From positions 1 to 8,166 of the forward strand of contig CALAUZ010000334.1 in the NCBI GenBank assembly GCA_937892105.1: 8,166 bases of DNA. Reading direction: 5' to 3'. Made by a program: the position numbers and the translations under genes. Of this stretch, positions 1 through 6,512 are shown one piece after another; the first letter of the stretch is position 1, and each line of letters starts with the position of its first letter. The stretch is from an uncultured Fretibacterium sp. (GTDB lineage Bacteria > Synergistota > Synergistia > Synergistales > Aminobacteriaceae). Below the pieces are notes generated by a model. The model ran no database searches. It was not told the origin of the DNA and saw only the letters and a program-made list of their open reading frames with translations.

Positions 1-1
1 G

Positions 2-127
2 GACATATATGATGCAATATCAATGGAGACATGTGTAGGCAAGAGGTTAACGAAGGGCGCTTGTTCTAAAGATTCCATGAATGAGGCCATTAAGTTATAT
101 GAAGGTTTTTTGGCGGAAATACAATAA
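2..127 (+). CDS. argH: Argininosuccinate lyase, C-terminal fragment (partial, 5' end outside window)
   Basis: An open frame enters from the left edge and ends at TAA 125-127, giving 41 residues of a C-terminus. The segment reads DIYDAISMETCVGKR and continues with a Gly-containing turn and a helical tail (NEAIKLYEGFLAEI). The layout 'AIS-[LM]-x-TCV-x-KR-x-x-x-G' followed by an Ala-Ile helix is what I recall for the C-terminal end of clostridial argininosuccinate lyases, which split argininosuccinate into arginine and fumarate in the cytosol. The catalytic region lies outside the window, so the call rests on the tail alone. The gene stops 51 bases before asd on the same strand and shares the codon style of the first part of asd (GGT/GGC, AAG, TTA), so it belongs to the same foreign-looking block. 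Another lyase or an unrelated protein cannot be excluded. Confidence 0.5.
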   Translation, partial: DIYDAISMETCVGKRLTKGACSKDSMNEAIKLYEGFLAEIQ

Positions 128-166
128 GAAATGTGTATTTACATTAAGTAAGGAAAACAAGTAAAG

Positions 167-173
167 AAGGAGA
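167..173 (+). promoter_or_regulatory. Strong Shine-Dalgarno for asd
   Basis: AAGGAGA lies 5 bases before the ATG at 179. This fixes the asd start and is the strongest ribosome binding site in the plus-strand cluster. The following genes hom and lysC have only weak G-rich stretches before their starts. Confidence 0.85.
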
Positions 174-178
174 TTACA

Positions 179-1267
179 ATGAGCGAGAAATTAAGAGTAG
201 GAATTCTAGGTGGAACAGGAATGGTAGGACAGAGATTCATATCTCTTCTTGACAATCATCCATGGTTTGAAGTAGTTACGGTCGCGGCAAGCGCAAGGAG
301 TGCCGGAAAGACTTATGAAGAAGCAGTTGGTGGAAGATGGAAGATGGATACTCCAATGCCGAAGGCTGTTAAGTCAATTATTGTAAAAAATGTTAATGAG
401 GTTGAAGAGGTTGCCACTGATGTTGACTTCGTATTCTCAGCAGTAGATATGACTAAGGATGAGATTAAGGCAATTGAAGAAGCTTATGCTAAGACAGAGA
501 CACCTGTTGTATCTAACAATTCTGCACATCGTTGGACACCTGATGTTCCTATGGTTGTGCCTGAAGTTAATCCGGAGCATATGGAGGTAATCAAGTATCA
601 GAAGAAGCGTCTTGGTACCACTAGAGGTTTTGTGGCAGTTAAGCCTAACTGTTCAATTCAGGCTTATGCACCGGCACTTAGCGCATGGAAGGAATTTGAG
701 CCATACGAAGTAGTAGCTTCTACTTATCAGGCTATCTCAGGTGCAGGAAAGAATTTCTCAACATGGCCAGAGATGGTTGGCAATGTAATCCCCTACATAG
801 GCGGCGAGGAAGAAAAATCCGAAAAGGAACCTTTGCGCATATTCGGGCATATTGAAAATGGCCAGATTGTTCCCGCAAATGAACCCGTAATCTCCGCACA
901 GTGCGTTAGGATACCCGTTCTTTATGGTCATACAGCGGCGGCATTCGTGAAGTTCCGCAAAGCACCGGAGAGCAAAGAAGCGTTAATCGACAGGCTTAAT
1001 TCTTTTGCTGGAATACCGCAGAAAGCAGGGCTTCCCACAGCTCCCAAACAGTTCATCAAGTATTTCACTGAGGATAACAGGCCGCAGGTTGCGCTTGACG
1101 TGAACTATGAGGGCGGAATGGGCGTAACAATCGGCAGGATTCGTCCAGACACAATATATGACTGGAAATTCATAGGGCTTTCGCATAACACTCTAAGGGG
1201 TGCGGCAGGCGGTGCTGTTGAATACGCGGAACTTCTCGTTCATCAGGGATATATAGCGGCAAAATAG
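179..1267 (+). CDS. asd: Aspartate-semialdehyde dehydrogenase (fungal/archaeal-type family)
   Basis: This cytosolic enzyme reduces 4-aspartyl phosphate to aspartate semialdehyde with NADPH, the second step toward lysine/diaminopimelate, threonine and methionine. The 362-residue length is normal for the family. The N-terminal Rossmann loop GGTGMVG is at residues 11-17. The catalytic Cys is C158 in KPNCSIQ (155-161). The substrate-binding Arg and catalytic His are R244 and H251 in RIPVLYGH. The pattern SNNSAHRW (residues 113-120) and the insert near EEEKSEKEPLRI mark the branch found in archaea, fungi and many Firmicutes, rather than the E. coli Asd branch. A strong ribosome binding site supports the ATG start. 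It is the first of three aspartate-pathway genes, and hom starts 13 bases after its stop. The reading frame is intact, but codon use changes sharply near residue 201-205. The first part looks like a Lachnospiraceae gene and the second part matches the rest of the window, so the gene is chimeric, either in nature or in the assembly. Confidence 0.95.
   Translation: MSEKLRVGILGGTGMVGQRFISLLDNHPWFEVVTVAASARSAGKTYEEAVGGRWKMDTPMPKAVKSIIVKNVNEVEEVATDVDFVFSAVDMTKDEIKAIEEAYAKTETPVVSNNSAHRWTPDVPMVVPEVNPEHMEVIKYQKKRLGTTRGFVAVKPNCSIQAYAPALSAWKEFEPYEVVASTYQAISGAGKNFSTWPEMVGNVIPYIGGEEEKSEKEPLRIFGHIENGQIVPANEPVISAQCVRIPVLYGHTAAAFVKFRKAPESKEALIDRLNSFAGIPQKAGLPTAPKQFIKYFTEDNRPQVALDVNYEGGMGVTIGRIRPDTIYDWKFIGLSHNTLRGAAGGAVEYAELLVHQGYIAAK
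775..800. other. Composition and codon-use junction inside asd
   Basis: By hand count, codons 1-204 of asd have Gly GGA 7, GGT 5, GGC 1, GGG 0, while codons 205-362 have GGC 7, GGG 3, GGA 3, GGT 3. Pro CCC is absent before the junction and is the commonest Pro codon after it. Ile is about ATT 6, ATC 3, ATA 1 before, and ATA 7, ATC 4, ATT 3 after. GCG occurs once before and at least six times after. Lys is almost always AAG before and mostly AAA after. The switch falls around 780-795, although the exact breakpoint could lie somewhat upstream. The protein frame and family motifs run through it without damage. Confidence 0.75.
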
Positions 1268-1280
1268 GCAGGCTCAGAAC

Positions 1281-2303
1281 ATGATAAACATTGCAGTGTT
1301 AGGCTTCGGAAATATCGGAAGCGGAGTTGCGGAAGTAATCGAGAAGAACCAGTCCGAAATCAGAAACGTTCTGGGTGATAATCTTCATGTGAAATATATT
1401 CTCGACATCAGGGACATACCAGGCGTTGTGAACGACATCAACATAATCATTAATGACCCTGACATTAAGATAATCTGCGAGACTATGGGCGGAAAAGAAC
1501 CTGCCTATACCTATACACATCTTGCACTTGAACGCGGAATATCAGTCTGCACGTCAAACAAAGAACTCGTTGACGCACATGGCGTTGAACTCAGCGCAAT
1601 AGCAAGGGAGCATAATTGCAGCTACCTTTTTGAGGCCAGTGTTGGAGGCGGAATACCTTTACTGCGTACAATAAGGGAGGCTTTTGGGCACGAGAAGGTA
1701 TCAAGGATTGCAGGAATACTCAACGGCACATGCAACTACATACTCACGAACATGAAGGCTGGAAAGGACTTTGCGGAAGCCCTCAAAGAGGCACAGGAGA
1801 AGGGATTTGCAGAACGCAATCCTGCCGCAGACGTTGAAGGCCATGACACGGCAAGGAAGATAGCTATACTTGCATCGCTTGTGTCGGGTAAGAAGTTCTC
1901 GTATGAGCAGGTATCGTGTGAGGGCATAACTGGTGTAACGCAACAGGATATTGCGGACGCGGAAGCTCATGGAATGGCGATAAAGTTATTGGGAGTGTAC
2001 GAGGCTGTAAAAAACAGCGTTAATGTTGCACCTTACCTTGTGCCTAAGTCGAACCCTCTTTACGGCGTTAATGATGTCTTCAACGGTGTAATGGTTACAG
2101 GGAACATGCTGGATAACGTAATGTTTTACGGCAAGGGTGCAGGGAAACTCCCAACGGCAAGCGCGGTTGTCTCAGACGTAATCGAATGTGCAAAGAACAT
2201 GGGCAGGAACATTCACACGGGTTTTGCGGATATTCAGCCTGTACAGTCCGTGAGTTCTGCGGCGAAACCTGAAAGGCAAAAATTCCGGGTGCTGGGTGAG
2301 TAG
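1281..2303 (+). CDS. hom: Homoserine dehydrogenase, short form without ACT domain
   Basis: This enzyme reduces aspartate semialdehyde to homoserine with NAD(P)H, the branch point to threonine and methionine. The NAD-binding loop GFGNIGSG is at residues 8-15. TSNKELV (91-97) carries the conserved Lys of the active-site region. EASVGGGIP (118-126), GILNGTCNYIL (145-155), DVEGHDTARKIAILASL (184-200) and YGKGAGKLPTASAVVSD (283-299) are the family signature segments of the substrate-binding and catalytic domain. The 340-residue length matches the core domains only. Most bacterial members run to about 400-440 residues with a C-terminal ACT domain, and here the protein stops soon after the catalytic domain. 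Because lysC begins at the very next base, no broken ACT remnant follows. Spacing from asd is 13 bases with only a weak AGGCAGG before the ATG, which fits translation from a shared message. Confidence 0.95.
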   Translation: MINIAVLGFGNIGSGVAEVIEKNQSEIRNVLGDNLHVKYILDIRDIPGVVNDINIIINDPDIKIICETMGGKEPAYTYTHLALERGISVCTSNKELVDAHGVELSAIAREHNCSYLFEASVGGGIPLLRTIREAFGHEKVSRIAGILNGTCNYILTNMKAGKDFAEALKEAQEKGFAERNPAADVEGHDTARKIAILASLVSGKKFSYEQVSCEGITGVTQQDIADAEAHGMAIKLLGVYEAVKNSVNVAPYLVPKSNPLYGVNDVFNGVMVTGNMLDNVMFYGKGAGKLPTASAVVSDVIECAKNMGRNIHTGFADIQPVQSVSSAAKPERQKFRVLGE

Positions 2304-3620
2304 ATGAAGAAGGTAGTTAAATTTGGCGGAAGCTCCCTTGCAGATGCCGGACAGTTCAGGAAAGCAGGGGAGATTATCCGCAGTGATGAAGCGAGAGTGT
2401 ATGTTGTGCCTTCAGCTCCGGGAAAGAGGAACGATGGGGATATAAAGATTACAGACCTTCTATATGAGTGCTATGAACTTGCGGTGAAGGGTCAGAATTT
2501 CTACGAGCCTTTTCTCGCTATTAAGGACAGGTACAACGAGATAATACAGGGTCTTGGTCTCAACATGTCATTATCCGAAGCCTTTGACGCAATCGAGGAC
2601 AAGTTATTGCATGAGCCGGAGAAGGATTACACGGCCTCAAGGGGTGAATACCTTAACGGTTTAATCATGGCCGGATACATGGGGTATGAATTTATTGATG
2701 CTGCTGACGTTATATTCTTTGACGAGGCTGGAAACTTTGACGGCGCGAAGACTTACCCTGTTTTGTCGCAGAGGCTTGAACAGTGCATTAATGCTATTAT
2801 ACCCGGCTTCTACGGCATGGGATATGACGGGAAGATACGGACATTCTCGCGAGGCGGAAGTGATATTACCGGGTCAATAGCTGCGAGGGCTTGCAGGGCT
2901 GGTGTCTATGAGAACTGGACAGATGTCAGCGGCCTGCTGATGGCAGATCCCAGAATAATCTCAGGCCCGGCGTTAATGAGCAGCATAACGTACAGGGAGT
3001 TGCGGGAGTTAGCCTACATGGGAGCGAGCGTAATGCATGAAGACGCTATTTTCCCCGTGAAGAAGGCCGGAATACCCATCAACATACGCAACACTAACAG
3101 GCCGGAAGATCCTGGAACATGGATTGTTGAGAACACAGCGAGACGCTCAAAGTACACAATTACGGGTATAGCTGGCCGCAAGAATTTCTGCTCAATCGTA
3201 ATCTCCAAAGACCTTATGCATTCACAGCCTGATTTCTACAGGAAAGTAGTGCAGTGTTTCGAGGAGAACAACATACCTCTTGAACACCTGCCTTCAGGTA
3301 TCGACACGATGACAGTTATAGTTCATGAGAGCAAGTTTATTGAGCATGAACAGGACGTTTTGGCCAGAATAGCGAAGTTTGTTGAGCCTGAGTCTCTGGA
3401 AGTGGAGTCGGGGATAGCATTAATCGCTGTTGTTGGCAGGAGCATGAAGTCTCAGACGGGTACAGCCGCAAAGATATTTCAGGCATTGGCGGACGCGAGG
3501 ATTAATGTGCGAATGATAGATCAGGGTGCAAGTGAGCTGAATATCATTGTAGGGGTTCTGAACGAGGACTTTGAACGCGCAATAAGAGCGATATATCACG
3601 GTTTCGTGAAGCCTGAGTAA
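2304..3620 (+). CDS. lysC: Aspartokinase (aspartate kinase) with C-terminal ACT pair
   Basis: This enzyme phosphorylates aspartate with ATP, the committed step of the aspartate family of amino acids. The amino-acid-kinase signature KFGGSSLA is at residues 6-13. The nucleotide/substrate segment FSRGGSD is at 181-187, and NWTDVSG with ADPRII (204-219) is the conserved ATP-site region. From about residue 286 to the end there are two ACT-type segments, beginning near ITGIAGRK and near IALIAVVGRSM. The second includes the RMIDQGASELNI motif typical of aspartokinase ACT domains that bind lysine or threonine. The 438-residue length is normal for a monofunctional enzyme of the E. coli LysC size class. 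The ATG follows the hom stop TAG directly with no gap, and a GGTGAG inside the hom end serves as a weak ribosome binding site, so translational coupling is likely. The effector cannot be told from sequence alone. Confidence 0.96.
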   Translation: MKKVVKFGGSSLADAGQFRKAGEIIRSDEARVYVVPSAPGKRNDGDIKITDLLYECYELAVKGQNFYEPFLAIKDRYNEIIQGLGLNMSLSEAFDAIEDKLLHEPEKDYTASRGEYLNGLIMAGYMGYEFIDAADVIFFDEAGNFDGAKTYPVLSQRLEQCINAIIPGFYGMGYDGKIRTFSRGGSDITGSIAARACRAGVYENWTDVSGLLMADPRIISGPALMSSITYRELRELAYMGASVMHEDAIFPVKKAGIPINIRNTNRPEDPGTWIVENTARRSKYTITGIAGRKNFCSIVISKDLMHSQPDFYRKVVQCFEENNIPLEHLPSGIDTMTVIVHESKFIEHEQDVLARIAKFVEPESLEVESGIALIAVVGRSMKSQTGTAAKIFQALADARINVRMIDQGASELNIIVGVLNEDFERAIRAIYHGFVKPE

Positions 3621-3624
3621 ACAA

Positions 3625-3660
3625 AATCCCCCTGCCTTTTACGACAAGGGGGATAAATTT
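3625..3660. terminator. Bidirectional hairpin terminator between convergent genes
   Basis: ATCCCCC (3626-3632) pairs perfectly with GGGGGAT (3648-3654) around a 15-base loop. On the minus strand the stem is followed by a T-rich run (TTTTGTTTA), a good rho-independent layout for the secreted-protein gene that stops at 3676. On the plus strand the stem is followed by AAATTT and further T-rich sequence, a weaker terminator for the asd-hom-lysC transcript. Its position between two convergent genes 55 bases apart supports a shared role. Confidence 0.8.
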
Positions 3661-3675
3661 CCGATTTCCTTTCCT

Positions 3676-6489
3676 TTAGCTCTTTCTCGTACTGAGCCTC
3701 ATAACTCCCAGAAGGATTATTGCGACAGCCATTGCAGAGACAGAGTTGCAACCGCCGCCGCTGCTTCCTCCGTTATTACTGCTGTTCTGGTTGGTGGTTG
3801 TACTGTTGTCCGCGCTGACTGTAGTATGCGTTGTCTCCCTGTTGATGGAATCCACAAAGAAGGTCATATCCCAAACTCCATCTTCTGCCCCATCGCCTAT
3901 AAGGAGATAAGGTACGTTGTCATCTTTGAATATCCCGACATACGCGCTCTTTCCAGTTTTTGAACTTGAACCGTCAGCCAGTACAGCGATAAAATCGAGG
4001 TACAGTTCATTATTGTAAACGAAAGCCCTCACGCAGTCTGCCGCAGATACTCCTAAATCTCTGCCCTTATCGTTTATAGCCTCGAGAAGGTCAGCATCTC
4101 TTTCTTCCGTAGCTTCCGAACGTACCCAGATAGTCCCGTATTTCCTAAATTCATTCAGGAGTGCGCTGGAACTTTGTGTATTCTCGAAATCTTCCCAATG
4201 TGCACTTATGAGCTGCCTGTCTTTCGGTATCCTCATGCGTATATTGACTGGCAAAATAGGAATATCCCGGCTTACGCGCGTAGCACTTGCTGAAAAACTG
4301 CTGCTTCCTGTCGTATCAGTTGTAGGAGAAGCGTCCCCAGAAGCTGGTGTGGAATTAGGAGTTGGGGTGGTCTGAGTAGTTGTGTCCTCTGAAACCGTAT
4401 CACTGTCATCCGAAATTACATCAAATGAAACAAGTCCATCAGGAACTTTTTCCGTAAGCTCAAATGCCGCAGATACCGAATTTCCCAGATTGTTACGAGT
4501 ACGTATGGAAGAAGCGGAAATTCCCTGCCCTGAAGAAGATACAGAGGCCGCAGACATTGTTGATGATAACGAAGTAACCATAACGGGAGGTTTACCCATA
4601 AGTGTCCTGAGTTCACGTGCAGTGTTAGCATCGTTGCTCGCAACATCAACAAAATCCATTCTGAACTTTCGTACCGATACAATTCCATCACTTGATGTAA
4701 TGCTCTCAGCCTCAGCTATCTCCGTCATGTTCCTTATGCGCACATAGTTCAGAGTCAAGTCGCGGGGGTTGCTGTACGTGTAATCATAAAGCCTGAATGA
4801 TGCGCTTGTATCATTCTGCATGTTCAGTGTCGTGTAACCCGTTGAGGCATTATTGCTCCCGCGTGTGCCGTAGACTGTAACCAGTCCAGGAGCAATCTGG
4901 CTCTGTGCGTCAAGAAGGAAGTGATCCGGCAGTGTTCCGTAATTGTCAGCCGTGAGGTCATACTTCCAGTAATCAGGAAGAATATTCCTGTAGTTGCTTC
5001 TGAAGTCCGTAGTATTGGGAAGGATTCCGGCCATGTCGTAACGGTAAAGGCGGTATATAGTCCCTGTTCTGTTCGTTATCCTGGTCTCAACGTTATAGAC
5101 AGGCATTGCATCGCCAGACTGTATGATGAAAAATCTGCCTATATCCTGCGTCTTGTTAGACTGTACGTCCCAAGTGAATTTTACACGGTCTACCATGCTT
5201 CCATCAGGAGCTGAAATTACCATGTCGAATATAAGAGGTACTGTCGAAGCATCTCCGTTTGCAACGTTAGCAATGACAACAGGGATAGTTGTAGCTTCAA
5301 GGTAATTCCTGTAGCCTCGCATAAAGCTGGCACTCTGACGGAAAGTAATCCAGCCAGGTCGGCTTCCATATGTCTGCGTACCCGCGCTGTTGATTGTTAT
5401 TGTAGCATCAAGATATGACCCAGAAGATATCTGCCGTTCCGTTGAAGGTACTACACCAACTGTGTAATATCCCTGCAACTTATCTCCCCCGAATGTTACA
5501 GACTCGCCGATGTTCCTGATTTCGCAAATGAAACGATCTGTTCCGTTTGCTTCTATCGTGTACTTCAGAGTGCCGCCAGCATCATATACTCTATCCCCCG
5601 AAATCTTGTAAGCAACCTGATCCGCAGAGTTGAGATAATAATGTACATCGCCAGAAACAGAAGCAAGGTCTCCCGAAAGAGTCAGTATAGTACTGCCTGA
5701 CAAGTCTTTAACGTAATAATGTGTCCTGAGTGTTACATCGCCGGACAAATCAGCGGACGAGACGAAATCATAAGCCTTTGAATAAAGCCCTGTGCTTCCT
5801 CTCGTGTATATCCCGTTATCCGAAGGGCTGTATATGTACGCTATAGGTTCTACTGTTGCATAGCTGGCATTCCTCCAGTTATAGTTGTTGCGCCACCAGC
5901 CTATAGTGTTCGACGTAACGTTTGCCGTCCAGTCCCACCAGAACGGGAAATGACGTGCATAAGGGTTGCCCAGCTTGACATTCAGTCTTGCCTGGCCGTT
6001 CACAGTAACAATGCACAAAGACTCCAGAGGGTCGGGATATATGTCATAAGAGCCGTTTGCCCAGAGTACAGACCACGCATCATATGGCTGTGGTTCTTCT
6101 GCAAATACGAAGTTGAAGCCGTCCACAATATCCCCTATTACAGACAGTGGAATATCTGGTATTCCTCCGCCCATAGTACGCCTGTATGTGCCTACGTTGG
6201 TAGTCCTATCGTTCGTTGCAGTGTCGCCGTAAAAGTTCCTGCTGTACCTGTAGTTTTCGTACACAGTTGCGAACCACTGAGGTCCTCCCGCCTGCAATGC
6301 GCTTGATGACCTCGTTATGTCCCTGAGCTGATAGAATACATCAGGGTATCTACTGTAGACTGCCGCTTCATCGCTGGAATTGACATACCACGAATTAAGA
6401 CGGAAAGGCGTATACTCCTCAGTAAGCCCCCAAGAAGTGCCGCACACAACTGCCAGCAGGAATATGCCTGCCGTTAAACGTTTGAACAT
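3676..6489 (-). CDS. Large exported protein of unknown function with Synergist-CTERM tail
   Basis: I do not recognise a functional family for this 937-residue protein. An N-terminal signal peptide is visible (basic MFKR, hydrophobic residues 8-16, likely cleavage near residue 21). Residues ~22-690 are rich in Tyr, Trp, Asn, Thr and Gly with alternating hydrophobics, suggesting extracellular beta structure. Within this, residues ~250-320 hold short Tyr/Gly/Asp repeats. Residues ~694-740 form a Ser/Thr/Pro/Asp-rich linker. Residues ~741-880 look like a separate compact domain, beginning DIPILPVNIRMRIP and including KYGTIWVRS and a DGVWDMTFF end. Residues ~883-910 are another Ser/Thr/Asn linker. 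The end is GGGCN (911-915), a hydrophobic stretch to 930 and a basic tail (RKS), the Synergist-CTERM layout. Few Cys occur (C16 in the signal, C159, C322, C819, C914). It follows the epimerase gene with its ribosome binding site on the epimerase stop. The role may be at the cell surface, as an adhesin, binding or envelope protein; this is inference only. Confidence 0.85.
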   Translation of the reverse strand: MFKRLTAGIFLLAVVCGTSWGLTEEYTPFRLNSWYVNSSDEAAVYSRYPDVFYQLRDITRSSSALQAGGPQWFATVYENYRYSRNFYGDTATNDRTTNVGTYRRTMGGGIPDIPLSVIGDIVDGFNFVFAEEPQPYDAWSVLWANGSYDIYPDPLESLCIVTVNGQARLNVKLGNPYARHFPFWWDWTANVTSNTIGWWRNNYNWRNASYATVEPIAYIYSPSDNGIYTRGSTGLYSKAYDFVSSADLSGDVTLRTHYYVKDLSGSTILTLSGDLASVSGDVHYYLNSADQVAYKISGDRVYDAGGTLKYTIEANGTDRFICEIRNIGESVTFGGDKLQGYYTVGVVPSTERQISSGSYLDATITINSAGTQTYGSRPGWITFRQSASFMRGYRNYLEATTIPVVIANVANGDASTVPLIFDMVISAPDGSMVDRVKFTWDVQSNKTQDIGRFFIIQSGDAMPVYNVETRITNRTGTIYRLYRYDMAGILPNTTDFRSNYRNILPDYWKYDLTADNYGTLPDHFLLDAQSQIAPGLVTVYGTRGSNNASTGYTTLNMQNDTSASFRLYDYTYSNPRDLTLNYVRIRNMTEIAEAESITSSDGIVSVRKFRMDFVDVASNDANTARELRTLMGKPPVMVTSLSSTMSAASVSSSGQGISASSIRTRNNLGNSVSAAFELTEKVPDGLVSFDVISDDSDTVSEDTTTQTTPTPNSTPASGDASPTTDTTGSSSFSASATRVSRDIPILPVNIRMRIPKDRQLISAHWEDFENTQSSSALLNEFRKYGTIWVRSEATEERDADLLEAINDKGRDLGVSAADCVRAFVYNNELYLDFIAVLADGSSSKTGKSAYVGIFKDDNVPYLLIGDGAEDGVWDMTFFVDSINRETTHTTVSADNSTTTNQNSSNNGGSSGGGCNSVSAMAVAIILLGVMRLSTRKS
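3679..3759 (-). other. Synergist-CTERM sorting signal of the exported protein
   Basis: Residues 911-937 read GGGCN, then a hydrophobic helix (about V917 to M930), then R931 and a terminal RKS, preceded by an Asn/Ser/Gly-rich spacer. This tripartite plan (motif, membrane helix, basic end) parallels LPXTG and PEP-CTERM signals. A GGGCN motif with an invariant Cys is what I recall for the Synergistetes-specific version. The invariant Cys at 914 suggests cleavage or lipid attachment near it, which is inference. Confidence 0.8.
4270..4410 (-). other. Thr/Ser/Pro-rich linker in the exported protein
   Basis: Residues 694-740 are almost entirely Ser, Thr, Asp, Pro, Gly and Ala (for example TTTQTTPTPNSTP). 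Such stretches separate domains in secreted proteins and are often sites of O-glycosylation. The linker splits the protein into a ~670-residue N-terminal part and a ~140-residue C-terminal domain. Confidence 0.7.
6427..6489 (-). other. Signal peptide of the exported protein
   Basis: Residues 1-21 have a positively charged start (K3, R4), a hydrophobic core (AGIFLLAVV) and small residues before the likely cut (TSWG). This marks export by the Sec pathway. There is no lipobox with Cys at the cleavage site: C16 lies inside the core and is followed by GTSWG, so a lipoprotein signal is less likely. Confidence 0.75.
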
Positions 6490-6503
6490 AGTATGAATAT
6501 TAA

Positions 6504-6512
6504 TCCTCCTTA
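6504..6512 (-). promoter_or_regulatory. Shine-Dalgarno overlapping upstream stop codon, unusually far from ATG
   Basis: On the minus strand TAAGGAGGA carries the stop codon of the epimerase gene (TAA, 6512-6510) and a near-perfect AAGGAGG. From AGGAGG to the ATG at 6489 there are 15 bases, well beyond the usual 5-9. An in-frame ATT at 6498-6496 would sit 6 bases after it and add three residues (M-H-T) before the annotated start. The overlap suggests translational coupling of the two genes. Confidence 0.7.

Noticed and set aside
128..178. Possible T-box, riboswitch or leader-peptide attenuator ahead of asd
   Set aside because: Only 51 bases separate the preceding stop from asd. There is no hairpin with a T run, no run of Thr, Lys or Met codons, and no conserved riboswitch element.
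983..1970. Minus-strand open frames inside asd and hom
   Set aside because: They are antisense to genes with clear catalytic motifs, have no start signals and no recognisable protein.
2296..2306. Possible frameshift joining hom and lysC into one bifunctional enzyme
   Set aside because: The stop TAG is followed directly by ATG with a complete kinase N-terminus (KFGGSS at residue 6). Known kinase-dehydrogenase fusions have the kinase first, so this order does not suggest a broken fusion.
4382..4747. Plus-strand open frame of 121 codons antisense to the exported protein
   Set aside because: It lies wholly inside the well-supported 937-residue gene, has a low-complexity Ser/Thr/Glu translation mirroring the linker, and no ribosome site. 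The same applies to the frames at 4921-5214, 5123-5305 and 5950-6306.
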